A stretch of 38,849 bases of DNA from an uncultured Clostridia bacterium (GCA_944387555.1 CALXFH010000013.1:1-38849); one strand, 5' to 3'; numbered from the stretch's first letter, positions 8,143 to 16,424 are shown. Notes: generated by a model not told the origin, from the sequence alone. Numbers and translations are program-made.

Positions 8143-8438
8143 TTGTTCATGAGAAAAAGGAAAGAGTAAAATATTATTTTGATATTGCTTTTAAAAATGG
8201 TTTAGATGAAGAAAGTAATATTCTATATTATGATGATTTGTATTTAGATATTACAATTGATAAAGAAGGAAAAATAAATATTTTAGATGAAGATGAATTA
8301 TTAGATGCTTTAAATAAAAAAGAAATTACTAAAAAAGAATTTGATTTAGCAAATAAGACAAAAGATTTATTATTAGATAGTATAAAAAATAAGAGTAATA
8401 AATATATGAATTTGGATATAGAAAAATATTTAAATTAA
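8112..8438 (+). pseudogene. 3' fragment of a DUF402-family gene truncated by the IS
   Basis: From about 8155 the frame encodes KERVKYYFDIA, YYDDLYLDI and ILDEDELLDAL, then KEFDLANK. This is the C-terminal half of DUF402 proteins, which are about 160-180 residues and act as nucleoside di-/triphosphate hydrolases or are uncharacterised. The N-terminal half is missing. The only upstream ATG (8112) lies inside the IS terminal hairpins, and the first dozen codons are element sequence without a ribosome site. The missing 5' half is not present left of tnpB in 6617-6780, so this is not a simple insertion. Confidence 0.7.
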
Positions 8439-8459
8439 TAGTAAAAAGAAGGTGATATA

Positions 8460-9464
8460 TTGAATAATGAGATTTTAAATCAAAATAGTAATATAATTTT
8501 TTATACCACAGATGATGGACAAGTAAAAATAGAAGTAACATTACAAGATGAAAATGTATGGTTAACACAAAATGCTATGGCGAAACTATTTGATACAACA
8601 AAACAGAATATAAGTAATCATATACAAAATATATTTGATGAAGGAGAGCTTGATAAAAATTCAACTGTCAAGGAATCTTTGACAGTTCAAACCGAAGGGA
8701 ATAGAGAAGTTAAAAGAAAAGTTCAATACTATAATTTAGATGTAATTATTTCAGTAGGTTATCGTGTAAAATCTATTCGTGGTACACAGTTTAGAATATG
8801 GGCAAATAAATTAATTAAAGAATACTTAATAAAAGGATACAATTTAGATAGTGACAGAATGAAAAATAATGGTGGAGGAGTATATTTTGAAGAATTACTA
8901 GAAAAGATTAGAGATATACGTTCTTCTGAAAAGGTATTTTGGAGAAAAATATTAGATATTTATGCCACAAGCGTAGATTATGATGCAAATAGTGATTTAA
9001 CTAAAAAATTCTTTAAGACTGTTCAAAACAAAATGCATTATGCAGTTCACGGAAATACGGCAGCTGAGGTTATATATGATAGAGTAGATAGTAATAAAGA
9101 AAATATAGGTTTAACAAATTTTAAAGGTGATATACCCACAAGAGCAGAAACAGAAATCGCAAAAAACTATTTAACTAAAGAAGAATTGGAAATATTAAAT
9201 AGAATGGTATCAGCTTATTTAGATATTGCAGAAATTAATGCTTTAAGTATGCATGCAATGACGATGGAAGACTGGACAAATGAACTTGATAGTTTCTTAA
9301 AGATGACAAGAAAAGATATATTAAATCACAAAGGTAAAGTATCACATAAACAAGCTTTAGAAAAAGCACATAAAGAATATGACAAGTATATGAAAAATCA
9401 TTTAACAACAGCAGAAAAAGATTACTTAAGAATACTAGGAGAAGATATAAAAACATTAAAATAA
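8460..9464 (+). CDS. RhuM-family virulence-associated protein
   Basis: The 334-residue protein matches the Virulence_RhuM family, named for a Salmonella pathogenicity-island gene and common on mobile elements. The conserved N-terminal half reads VWLTQNAMAKLFDTTKQNIS, a helix-turn-helix-like region resembling phage antirepressor KilA/ORF6N domains. It continues through VKRKVQYYNLDVIISVGYRV and GTQFRIWANKLIKEYL. The C-terminal half is helical, with LDIAEINAL and a closing Lys-rich coil. The biochemical function is not known. The TTG start at 8460 is chosen because AGAAGGTGAT precedes it and no ATG is suitable. A small gene follows 27 bases later, probably in the same operon. Confidence 0.85.
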   Translation: MNNEILNQNSNIIFYTTDDGQVKIEVTLQDENVWLTQNAMAKLFDTTKQNISNHIQNIFDEGELDKNSTVKESLTVQTEGNREVKRKVQYYNLDVIISVGYRVKSIRGTQFRIWANKLIKEYLIKGYNLDSDRMKNNGGGVYFEELLEKIRDIRSSEKVFWRKILDIYATSVDYDANSDLTKKFFKTVQNKMHYAVHGNTAAEVIYDRVDSNKENIGLTNFKGDIPTRAETEIAKNYLTKEELEILNRMVSAYLDIAEINALSMHAMTMEDWTNELDSFLKMTRKDILNHKGKVSHKQALEKAHKEYDKYMKNHLTTAEKDYLRILGEDIKTLK

Positions 9465-9491
9465 AAATTATAAAACTATATGAGGTGTGTT

Positions 9492-9809
9492 ATGGAAAAA
9501 CAGGAATTATTTGATATGTGCAAAAGTATTATAGACTTAAATGAACAAAGATATGCGATAATAAAAGATGAAATAGAAAACATTATAAAAAATAATATAA
9601 CTGATAATATGCAAATTGAAAGAAAACTAGATGAGATGTTAGATATATTATTATTCTATGAAACTGAGGATAGTTTACTAACATTTAGAAAACTTTGTAA
9701 GTATTACTTTGGCATAAATCCACAAGCTACAGTAGACTATATTAATTATTATAGAGAACAAAATGATCCAGAAGGAGTAAAATTTGGAAATAAAGTAGAT
9801 AGAAAATAA
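9492..9809 (+). CDS. Hypothetical protein downstream of the RhuM gene
   Basis: I do not recognise this 105-residue protein. It is charged and looks wholly alpha-helical, with no membrane segment; the central part ERKLDEMLDILLFYETED resembles a four-helix bundle. The start at 9492 is preferred over ATG 9480 because GAGGTG (9482-9487) is spaced correctly only for the later codon. It follows the RhuM gene by 27 bases and precedes a long hairpin terminator. An accessory role to RhuM is possible, but only from position. Confidence 0.6.
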   Translation: MEKQELFDMCKSIIDLNEQRYAIIKDEIENIIKNNITDNMQIERKLDEMLDILLFYETEDSLLTFRKLCKYYFGINPQATVDYINYYREQNDPEGVKFGNKVDRK

Positions 9810-9836
9810 AAAAGGAGAATGGAGAATATTAAACTA

Positions 9837-9878
9837 ATTTCTTGGTCGAAAAAACGACCAAGAAAACGACCAAGAAAT
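9837..9878. repeat. One arm with two tandem complementary copies (alternative hairpins)
   Basis: ATTTCTTGGTCG (9837-9848) is complementary to CGACCAAGAAA at 9855-9865 and to CGACCAAGAAAT at 9867-9878. The two copies are tandem with a 12-base period. The 5' arm can pair with only one at a time, giving two mutually exclusive stems of 11 and 12 base pairs. Confidence 0.7.
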
Positions 9879-9881
9879 CAC

Positions 9882-9927
9882 AAGACATATAAAAAGAATG
9901 ATACATATCATTCTTTTTATATGTCTT
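9882..9927. terminator. Long bidirectional terminator hairpin after the RhuM operon
   Basis: A perfect 22-base inverted repeat (9882-9903 with 9906-9927) begins AAGACATATAAAAAG and ends with its complement. T-rich tracts within the arms serve either direction. Confidence 0.65.
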
Positions 9928-10123
9928 AATAATAATTTGTAAATAAAATGTTTTATGAAAAATAGACCACGAAGAAGGCTTAAAAAATTTGAAGAAAAAT
10001 TATAGATTTTTAATTATTTTATAATTTATGTGTAACATTTTTATTTGTTTTTTGTATAGTAGTTATCAAGCAAACATAAAATCTTTAAAATTTATTGCAA
10101 TAAATGAAAAGAAAGGAAGAAAG
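9928..10123 (+). other. Intergenic region upstream of the sigma-factor gene
   Basis: There is no supported gene here. An in-frame ATG at 10028 upstream of the sigma gene gives a hydrophobic extension without a ribosome site and overlaps the promoter, so it was not used. Confidence 0.5.
10031..10057 (+). promoter_or_regulatory. Possible ECF-type promoter of the sigma-factor operon
   Basis: TGTAAC (10031-10036), 16 bases, then TGTA (10053-10056). Firmicute ECF sigma factors of the SigX/W/M type use TGAAAC or TGTAAC at -35 and CGTA or CGTC at -10, with spacing near 16. The -10 here has T for C. Such promoters usually mean autoregulation. Confidence 0.4.
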
Positions 10124-10693
10124 ATGTTGAAAGAATTAAGTTTAGAAAATAAAACAGATGTTGAACTATATAATAAATTTTTAAACGGCAATAAAGAAGC
10201 CTTTAATCAAATTATATTAAGATATAGAAAAGTATTGATGTCTTTTTTATATAGATATGTAAAAAATGTAGAAATAGCAGAAGATTTAGCGCAAGATACA
10301 TTTTTATATATGTATATTAATAAAAAAGAATATGACTTTAAATATTCTTTGAAAACATATTTATTTACTGTTGCAAAATGTAGAGCAATAAATTGGATAA
10401 AAAAAGAAAAGAAAAACGTGAAAGTAGAATTTGATGAAAAATATATGACAAACAATACTATCATAGATCTAGATGAGAGTTTAATAAAAAAAGAAGACAT
10501 TAAAGTTATATATAGTGCAATGTCAAAACTAAAGACAGAATATGAAACAATAATATACTTAAAAGATTTTCAAGGAATGTCATATAAAGAAATATGCAAA
10601 ATAATGAATAAAACAATGCCTCAAGTTAAAGTTTTAATACATAGAGCGAGAAAATCACTTGCAAAGTTAATAAAAAAGGAGGGTAATATTTAA
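10124..10693 (+). CDS. ECF-type RNA polymerase sigma factor
   Basis: The 189-residue protein has sigma-70 region 2 at about 20-85 (FNQIILRYRKVLMSFLYRYV, EDLAQDTFLYMY) and region 4 at about 125-180 (LKTEYETIIYLKDFQGMSYK, then MPQVKVLIHRARKSL). The linker is short and region 1 and 3 are absent, as in ECF factors. The start at 10124 follows AAAGGAAGAAAG. Its stop codon abuts the ATG of the next gene, a membrane protein likely to be the anti-sigma factor. The signal it answers cannot be read from the sequence. Confidence 0.9.
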   Translation: MLKELSLENKTDVELYNKFLNGNKEAFNQIILRYRKVLMSFLYRYVKNVEIAEDLAQDTFLYMYINKKEYDFKYSLKTYLFTVAKCRAINWIKKEKKNVKVEFDEKYMTNNTIIDLDESLIKKEDIKVIYSAMSKLKTEYETIIYLKDFQGMSYKEICKIMNKTMPQVKVLIHRARKSLAKLIKKEGNI

Positions 10694-11674
10694 ATGTTAA
10701 CAGATAGACAATTTATAGAAGAATTTTGGGATAAATGTGATAATTATAAATCTAAAAAAAATAAAAATAAATTTTTTAGCAAACATGTTTATAAAAATAC
10801 AGATATATTAATAGGAATAAGAACATTTATTATGGTAATGTGTACAATGGCAATGACAATGGGCGTAGTTTATGCAGGAGTGGCTACATATAATTATTTT
10901 ACTAAAGAAACAACTACTGATTTTAATAAAAATCAGGTATATGATTATGTTCAAGATATGACATATCAAAATGGCGTTTATTATAGAACGGTTATGAATT
11001 ATGAAGAGTATAAACAATGCTTAGATAGATGGGATAATTTAGTAGAAATGACAGAAGAGGACTTTGAAAATTATTTTGTAGTTATAACAGCTGGAGAAAA
11101 TTATTCAACTATAGGATTATATGTTTCAAATGTAACAACAGATGATAGTACACTTTATATAGACTTATCAAAGAAGAATTCTGACAATGAAGAAGAAAAT
11201 CAAACAACTATTACATCTACGAAAATTCCTATTGAACAAAATAGAGATAATATAGTAATAAATATAACAAAAGAAGAACCTTCAAATGAAAAATTTGAAA
11301 AAATAGAAAATTTACCAAAAGAATATTCAAAAGAGCAAGCTATTAAAGATGGTTGCTTCGTAGTAGAAAACAATATAGTTGTGTCAGATAATAAAAATGC
11401 ATTAGATAATTTTTTAAAAACAACAAACGAGGGTAAAGAAGGTTTTATTAGAATAGCAATGTATTCTGATAATGGTGTTTTTATAAAAGATGTGGAGTAT
11501 AAAAATAAAAAATATTTAGAAGCGGATGATGCAACGAGAGCTGGACAAAAAGAAATATATTATAATACAGCGGAAAAATTTAAAGTTAGCAATAATAATC
11601 CTTCAGGTACATATAGATATTATTTAGAAGATGAAATGGGACAAAAGACAATGATATGTGGTATTATAAAATAG
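10694..11674 (+). CDS. Putative anti-sigma factor, single-pass membrane protein
   Basis: The 326-residue protein has a basic cytoplasmic N-terminus of about 38 residues, one membrane segment at about 39-67 (rich in Met and Gly), and a 250-residue extracytoplasmic part rich in Asn, Asp, Glu and Thr. It starts directly after the sigma-factor stop, with AGGAGGG in the sigma gene's last codons, so translation is coupled. Topology and position fit an ECF anti-sigma factor, but no zinc-containing HxxxCxxC anti-sigma domain is visible and I do not recognise the outer domain. The assignment is an inference from context. Confidence 0.55.
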   Translation: MLTDRQFIEEFWDKCDNYKSKKNKNKFFSKHVYKNTDILIGIRTFIMVMCTMAMTMGVVYAGVATYNYFTKETTTDFNKNQVYDYVQDMTYQNGVYYRTVMNYEEYKQCLDRWDNLVEMTEEDFENYFVVITAGENYSTIGLYVSNVTTDDSTLYIDLSKKNSDNEEENQTTITSTKIPIEQNRDNIVINITKEEPSNEKFEKIENLPKEYSKEQAIKDGCFVVENNIVVSDNKNALDNFLKTTNEGKEGFIRIAMYSDNGVFIKDVEYKNKKYLEADDATRAGQKEIYYNTAEKFKVSNNNPSGTYRYYLEDEMGQKTMICGIIK

Positions 11675-11718
11675 ATAATTCTATATAGAAAATATTATAA
11701 GTAAGGAGAACACTTAAA

Positions 11719-12120
11719 ATGGGAGATAAAATAGTAATAATAATAATGTCGATAGGGATAATTTTATTTATTATATGTGCAATGCCATTTATATTATTAT
11801 TCTGCTCGTTTAGAAGTGACGAAGTTATAGATCTAAGTAATATTGATGTTACATCTAAAGAAGAAATAATTGAATTAATGAGTTTATCAGACATAGCTAA
11901 TGATGTTCAGTTATTAAGATTACAAAGACCAACAATCTATAGAGACATATATTATGAAATTTATTTTTCTAGTAATAATAGTAACGTATTAGAAAATTTA
12001 ACTGAAAATGACGAAAATTATCACAGACAAATAATAAATATAGATGATAAGGAGTATTGCTGTACTATTTCTAAAAATGATGACTCAACAATAGAATTAT
12101 TGGATAATATGTTTAAGTAA
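11719..12120 (+). CDS. Small membrane-anchored protein of the ECF operon
   Basis: The 133-residue protein begins with a membrane segment (about 4-31, Ile-rich) and continues with an acidic outer part of about 100 residues. I do not recognise the family. Its ATG follows AAGGAGA 44 bases after the putative anti-sigma gene, and the next gene begins 18 bases after its stop. It is probably part of the sigma operon and may be exported with its N-terminal anchor retained. Confidence 0.6.
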   Translation: MGDKIVIIIMSIGIILFIICAMPFILLFCSFRSDEVIDLSNIDVTSKEEIIELMSLSDIANDVQLLRLQRPTIYRDIYYEIYFSSNNSNVLENLTENDENYHRQIINIDDKEYCCTISKNDDSTIELLDNMFK

Positions 12121-12138
12121 TTGAATGGGAGAGAATCA

Positions 12139-12552
12139 ATGAAAAAGAAAATAATAATAACAATTGTTCTAATTATATTAGTTATAATTTGCGTAATATT
12201 GGTAATAAGAGATATTAATAATCAAACGATTAGTCTAGGAGAAGATAAGCAAGAATTAATGGATATATTAGGCATAAAAGATGCACCATCTTTTTTACCA
12301 ATTTCAATAAAAACTGTTGATTTAGGAATAGGAGATACTTCAGAATGCTATATATTTAAATTTGAAATATCAATCGAAGATTATAACAAAAATTCTCTAA
12401 ATTACAATGATATAGATACAACAGAGATTTCTTTAAATTGGAAAGAAAAAAAAGATGAAGAAACTTATATTTGTTATGTTAGAGAATGGGAATATAATGA
12501 TAATAGAAAAGAATTGTTTAATGAACTAAAAAAATTGAAAAACAAATATTAA
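12139..12552 (+). CDS. Small membrane-anchored protein of the ECF operon, second
   Basis: The 137-residue protein has a Lys-start and an Ile/Val-rich membrane segment at about 5-24, then an outer domain of about 110 residues rich in Asp, Glu and Lys. I do not recognise it. The ATG at 12139 is chosen over the TTG at 12121 because GGGAGAG lies five bases upstream. Like the preceding gene it has one N-terminal anchor and a small outer domain, so the two may be related partners, although no clear sequence identity is seen. Confidence 0.6.
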   Translation: MKKKIIITIVLIILVIICVILVIRDINNQTISLGEDKQELMDILGIKDAPSFLPISIKTVDLGIGDTSECYIFKFEISIEDYNKNSLNYNDIDTTEISLNWKEKKDEETYICYVREWEYNDNRKELFNELKKLKNKY

Positions 12553-12760
12553 ATCAATTTGAAAAAATGGAAAAGATTTAATGATAAACAAATTATAAAA
12601 TTCTTTACAACATAAAAAGGAAAGTTGCTTTTGAATGCTCCAAAATCATTTAGGCTCCCGTCTTACTACAAATATAGTAGAGGGTTAAGTTAAACATATT
12701 TTAACATATAATATTTAACTTGTCAAAACTAATTTGATACTATCTAAGTTGTGTTATTTA
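12553..12760 (+). other. Intergenic region with nested inverted repeats
   Basis: GTTAAA (12689-12694) is complementary to TTTAAC at 12700-12705 and again at 12714-12719, so two alternative stems are possible. A C/G-rich patch with CTAC/GTAG arms lies at about 12655-12685. A 17-codon frame (ATG at about 12636) lacks a proper ribosome site. No known RNA family was recognised. Confidence 0.4.
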
Positions 12761-12789
12761 TTGTATTTATGGTAAAAATATGATATAAA
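12761..12789 (+). promoter_or_regulatory. Promoter of uvrB
   Basis: TTGTAT (12761-12766), 17 bases, TATAAA (12784-12789). No LexA/DinR-type box (GAAC-N4-GTTC) was seen around it. Confidence 0.5.
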
Positions 12790-12832
12790 TAATATGTTAG
12801 ATTATTTAATTAAAAAGGAGCATAAAATAAAT

Positions 12833-14794
12833 ATGTTTAAATTACATTCAGAATATAAACCAACAGGCGACCAGCCACAGGCAATTGAATATTTAAGTAA
12901 AGGAGTATTAGAAGGTAAGAAATACCAGACACTTCTTGGTGTTACAGGTTCTGGAAAAACATTTACTATGGCAAACATAATACAAAAGGTACAAAAACCA
13001 ACACTTGTACTTGCTCATAATAAAACATTAGCAGGACAGTTATATAGTGAATTTAAGGAGTTTTTCCCAGAGAATAATGTTGAGTATTTTGTAAGTTACT
13101 ATGATTATTACCAACCAGAAAGCTATATACCTTCAACAGACACATATATTGAAAAAGACTCTTCTATTAATGATGAAATAGATAAACTAAGACACTCAGC
13201 AACATTATCTTTGTTTGAGACAAGAGATGTAATAATAGTTGCATCTGTTTCTTGTATATATGGTTTAGGTGACCCTGTTGACTACCAAGAGATGATGTTA
13301 TCTCTAAGACCAGGTATGAAAAAATCAAGGGATGAAGTATTAAAAAAATTAGTTAGTATGCAATATACAAGAAACGAAATAGACTTTAAAAGAGGAACAT
13401 TTAGAGCAAAAGGTGATATTGTAGAAATATATCCATCAGACCAATCAGAAGAAGCAGTAAGAGTAGAATTCTGGGGAGATGAGATAGATAGAATAGTAGA
13501 AATAAATGCATTAACAGGAAAGCCATTAGGAACAAGAAGACATATACTAATATCTCCAGCATCACACTATGTTACAACAAAGGAAAAGATGGATAGGGCA
13601 ATAGTAACAATAGAAGAGGAAATGGAAGAAAGAGTAAAATACTTTAAATCACAAAATAAATTAATAGAAGCACAAAGAATAGAAGAAAGAACAAACTTTG
13701 ATATAGAAATGATGAAAGAAACAGGATTTTGTTCAGGAATAGAAAACTATTCAAGACATATAAGTGGAAGACCAGCAGGAAGCCCTCCATATACTCTATT
13801 TGATTATTTCCCAAAAGACTTCTTACTATTAATAGATGAATCACACGCAACAATACCACAAGTAAAAGCAATGTATAATGGAGATAGAGCAAGAAAAGAA
13901 TCATTAGTAAAATATGGATTTAGATTGCCATCAGCATTTGATAATAGACCACTTACATTTAAAGAATTTGAAGAAAGAATAAACCAGGTAATATTTGTAA
14001 GTGCAACACCTGCTGAATATGAAAAAGAACATAGTAAAGATAATGTGGTAGAACAAATTATAAGACCAACAGGATTATTAGACCCTAAAATAGAAGTAAA
14101 ACCAGTAACAAATCAAATAGATGATTTATTAGAACAAATAAGAGAAAGAGTAGCAAAAAATGAAAGGGTATTAGTAACAACATTAACCAAAAGAATGGCA
14201 GAAGACTTAACAGAATATTTAAAAGGATTAGACATAAAAGTAAACTATATGCACTCAGATACAAAAGCATTAGAAAGAATGGAAATAATACGTAACTTAA
14301 GACTTGGTGAATTTGATGTGTTAGTCGGAATAAATCTTTTAAGAGAAGGATTAGATATTCCAGAAGTATCTTTAGTTGCAATACTAGATGCAGATAAAGA
14401 AGGTTTCTTACGTTCAGAAAGGTCACTAATACAAACAATAGGACGTGCTGCAAGAAATACAGATGGAACAGTTATAATGTATGCAGACGAACTAACAGAT
14501 AGTATGGAAAAAGCAATATCAGAAACAAATAGAAGAAGAAAAATACAACAAGAATACAATGAAAAACATCATATAACACCAAAAACAATAAGTAAGTCAG
14601 TAAGAGACTCAATTTCTATAGTAGATGCAAAAGATATAGAAGTAGAATATAAACTTGAAAAAGAAGATGACATTAAAGAAACAATTAATAAGCTTACAGA
14701 TGAAATGTTAAAATATGCAGCTGAGATGGAATTTGAAAAAGCTGCAGAGTTACGTGATAAAATAAGAGAATTAGAAAAGATATTAGAAAATTAG
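12833..14794 (+). CDS. uvrB: Excinuclease ABC subunit B
   Basis: The 653-residue protein is the damage-verifying helicase-like subunit of UvrABC nucleotide excision repair. Walker A GVTGSGKT is near 36-43, and the beta-hairpin region contains YYDYYQPE. Motif II is DESHAT, motif III SATP, motif [10 protein letters not shown], and motif [15 protein letters not shown] domain that binds UvrC ends the protein ([13 protein letters not shown]). The start [15 protein letters not shown] is typical of UvrB, so ATG 12833 is preferred over ATG 12794, although AAGGAG is 12 bases upstream. No uvrA or uvrC gene is adjacent. Confidence 0.97.
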   Translation: MFKLHSEYKPTGDQPQAIEYLSKGVLEGKKYQTLLGVTGSGKTFTMANIIQKVQKPTLVLAHNKTLAGQLYSEFKEFFPENNVEYFVSYYDYYQPESYIPSTDTYIEKDSSINDEIDKLRHSATLSLFETRDVIIVASVSCIYGLGDPVDYQEMMLSLRPGMKKSRDEVLKKLVSMQYTRNEIDFKRGTFRAKGDIVEIYPSDQSEEAVRVEFWGDEIDRIVEINALTGKPLGTRRHILISPASHYVTTKEKMDRAIVTIEEEMEERVKYFKSQNKLIEAQRIEERTNFDIEMMKETGFCSGIENYSRHISGRPAGSPPYTLFDYFPKDFLLLIDESHATIPQVKAMYNGDRARKESLVKYGFRLPSAFDNRPLTFKEFEERINQVIFVSATPAEYEKEHSKDNVVEQIIRPTGLLDPKIEVKPVTNQIDDLLEQIRERVAKNERVLVTTLTKRMAEDLTEYLKGLDIKVNYMHSDTKALERMEIIRNLRLGEFDVLVGINLLREGLDIPEVSLVAILDADKEGFLRSERSLIQTIGRAARNTDGTVIMYADELTDSMEKAISETNRRRKIQQEYNEKHHITPKTISKSVRDSISIVDAKDIEVEYKLEKEDDIKETINKLTDEMLKYAAEMEFEKAAELRDKIRELEKILEN

Positions 14795-14830
14795 GGACGT
14801 TTCCTTTTGCACATTTTTGTGCAATTGGGG
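14795..14830 (+). repeat. GGGAC-type small intergenic repeat with hairpin
   Basis: GGGACGTTTCC, then TTGCACA-TTTT-TGTGCAA (14807-14824), then TTGGGGACAC. Similar GGGGAC-containing hairpin repeats are common between genes in Clostridia; a related one is at 27507. Confidence 0.5.
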
Positions 14831-14862
14831 ACACATCTATTGAGAATAAGAAAATAAGTGAA

Positions 14863-14894
14863 AATTAAAAGTGGTAAAAATACCACTTTTAATT
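14863..14894. terminator. Bidirectional terminator between uvrB and the S51-like gene
   Basis: AATTAAAAGTGGTA and its exact complement are separated by AAAA, with T-rich flanks on both strands. Confidence 0.85.
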
Positions 14895-14913
14895 ATTTTT
14901 TATCTTTTTAATC

Positions 14914-15537
14914 CTACCATTTTTTATTAAATAAATTTTTCCGATAAAAACTTACTTTTTTATCTTCAATTATAATATAAGCATTATCTTCTAAAGCATA
15001 TATATCAGTAGTTTTTGAAAAATTTTTTAAATCATCTAAAACTTCCTTATTATTTATATTAAAATGTGGTTCAATACTAAAGTCAACTAATCCCATACCA
15101 TCATATATAGTGCTGTTATCAAAATCCTCATCTTTAGTGCATATTGCATTTTTACACATATTTATACTTCCAGCACTTAAACTAATAATTGTTTTATTTT
15201 TTATTAAATCTCTAATTTCATATTTTTCTATAAATTTCATTTGAGTATATGGATTTCCACCATATAAAAATATTAAGTTGTTTTTATCTAATATTTTTTT
15301 AACATCATCAAGATTATAGGAATAATCTAAAACAATACTTTTTTTAAAATTAATTTCTATATTTTTAAATATTTTGGATTTTGATAGTTCAATACATTTT
15401 TCTTTGTCATCTGGATGGGTGGGAATATATACTATTGTATCAAAATCACTTAATTCCTTCTTAAATCTTTTTGCAATATCTTTGTAAAAATTATAATTAT
15501 TATTTTTATCCATTCCGCTTAATAAATAATATTTCAT
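14914..15537 (-). CDS. Peptidase S51 / dipeptidase E-like protein
   Basis: The 207-residue cytoplasmic protein matches the S51 branch of class I glutamine-amidotransferase-like folds. LFLYGGNPYTQM is the family GGNT-type motif. SLSAGSINM carries the presumed nucleophile serine, and SIEPHF gives the conserved Glu-Pro-His. Members hydrolyse Asp-X dipeptides (PepE) or act on cyanophycin; the substrate here is unknown. TAGGAGAAATAAA precedes the ATG. It lies 23 bases downstream of pyrE on the same strand and is probably cotranscribed, although no functional link to pyrimidines is evident. Confidence 0.75.
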   Translation of the reverse strand: MKYYLLSGMDKNNNYNFYKDIAKRFKKELSDFDTIVYIPTHPDDKEKCIELSKSKIFKNIEINFKKSIVLDYSYNLDDVKKILDKNNLIFLYGGNPYTQMKFIEKYEIRDLIKNKTIISLSAGSINMCKNAICTKDEDFDNSTIYDGMGLVDFSIEPHFNINNKEVLDDLKNFSKTTDIYALEDNAYIIIEDKKVSFYRKNLFNKKW

Positions 15538-15560
15538 TTTATTTCTCCTAGCAATTACTT

Positions 15561-16424
15561 TTATTTAGATTTTAAATTATATAAATCATTATCTATTAAA
15601 AGCTTAGCTCTTTTTTTAGTCTTTTCATCTGCGTTTAATGAGTTTTCTAAAAATTCAGGATGATTTATTAAAAATTCTCTCATAGTTTTATCTGGGTCAT
15701 TAAAGAAATTATTTAACATTTCTAGTTGTGAACTATTTATTATTCCCATATCAAAAGCTTTTTTAAATAAGTTATTATCTACTTTTACTAAAGATAAGCT
15801 TTTAATTCCTTTTTCAGAAAGTTTTTCTTCTCCTCCTTGCATTCTGTCTACTACAACACAAGACCAAAGGATTTTTCCTCCTAAATTTTCAATTGCTGGA
15901 ATCCAAGCACGTAAATAACTAGATGCAACTGTAATTAAATCAGCAACATGTAAAACTTTTTTACCTTCTATATTATAACTTTCTTTAGTTTCATTAAAAT
16001 GAGAGTCTGAAATAACTGAGCTTAAATCTTTGTAAATAGTAATGTGAGGCTTATCTAATAAGTAAGCTAAAATATTAGAGAAAAACCAATCTCTTCTTTC
16101 ACCACCGGAAATAAAGTCGACCTCTGAAATATCAATATTTTTTTCAATGTAATCTTTCATATGATTAATAACATCTTGATAAATTTTGTTTTCGTTATAT
16201 TGTTTTAAAACTTTTTCAAAAACTTTCTTTGGTAATGTCATTTTATCAGATAAAGAATCATCTATAAAGCTTAAAAGAGAAACCGCTTCTTTTTCGCTTC
16301 CATAAATGAAATGAGTATTAATAAAATATGGTCCTATTTTTCCTGAAGTATACCAAAATGGCTTGTTTTCTTCACAAAATCTAATTGCATTTGTTTCAAA
16401 TAAATATGAAATAATATCAGACAT
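15561..16424 (-). CDS. pyrE: Orotate phosphoribosyltransferase-like protein
   Basis: The 287-residue protein is longer than typical PyrE (about 200-220). The N-terminal FWYTSGKIGPYF fits the OPRT substrate-binding start. The PRPP region reads VLHVADLITVASS instead of the usual VDDVITTGxS, so the first of the two acidic residues is Ala. A further conserved VVVDRMQGGEE follows, as in OPRT. An extra 60-residue C-terminus, Asn- and Lys-rich, ends it. Position, divergent to pyrF-pyrK-pyrD, supports a role joining PRPP and orotate to form OMP. It has its own promoter and AAGGAGGAA ribosome site. A relaxed or different base specificity is possible. Confidence 0.75.
   Translation of the reverse strand: MSDIISYLFETNAIRFCEENKPFWYTSGKIGPYFINTHFIYGSEKEAVSLLSFIDDSLSDKMTLPKKVFEKVLKQYNENKIYQDVINHMKDYIEKNIDISEVDFISGGERRDWFFSNILAYLLDKPHITIYKDLSSVISDSHFNETKESYNIEGKKVLHVADLITVASSYLRAWIPAIENLGGKILWSCVVVDRMQGGEEKLSEKGIKSLSLVKVDNNLFKKAFDMGIINSSQLEMLNNFFNDPDKTMREFLINHPEFLENSLNADEKTKKRAKLLIDNDLYNLKSK

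Larger units (their letters stand above)
6660..8143 (+). mobile_element. tnpB-only IS (IS200/IS605 superfamily, IS1341-type)
   Basis: One tnpB gene (6781-8049) is followed by two stem-loops, CTAGGCA/TGCCTAG (8092-8119) and AACGGAAATC/GATTTTCGTT (8120-8142), typical of the right end of these elements. No tnpA (Y1 transposase) gene is present, so it would need help to move. The left boundary is uncertain and lies somewhere in 6660-6770. The right boundary is placed at the base of the second hairpin, where a truncated host gene begins. Confidence 0.6.

Noticed and set aside
9841..9878. CRISPR-like repeat
   Set aside because: The two tandem copies are adjacent with no spacers of regular size, and no cas genes are present anywhere in the window.
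9819..9929. 36-codon basic frame after the RhuM pair
   Set aside because: The only AAGGAG is one base from the ATG, and the frame simply spans inverted repeats and a terminator; kept only as part of a finding.
10028..10123. N-terminal extension of the sigma factor
   Set aside because: The extension overlaps the possible promoter and lacks a ribosome site; the ATG at 10124 is well placed.
12636..12689. 17-codon leader peptide upstream of uvrB
   Set aside because: There is no proper SD spacing and no link to a terminator/antiterminator pair; too weak to call.
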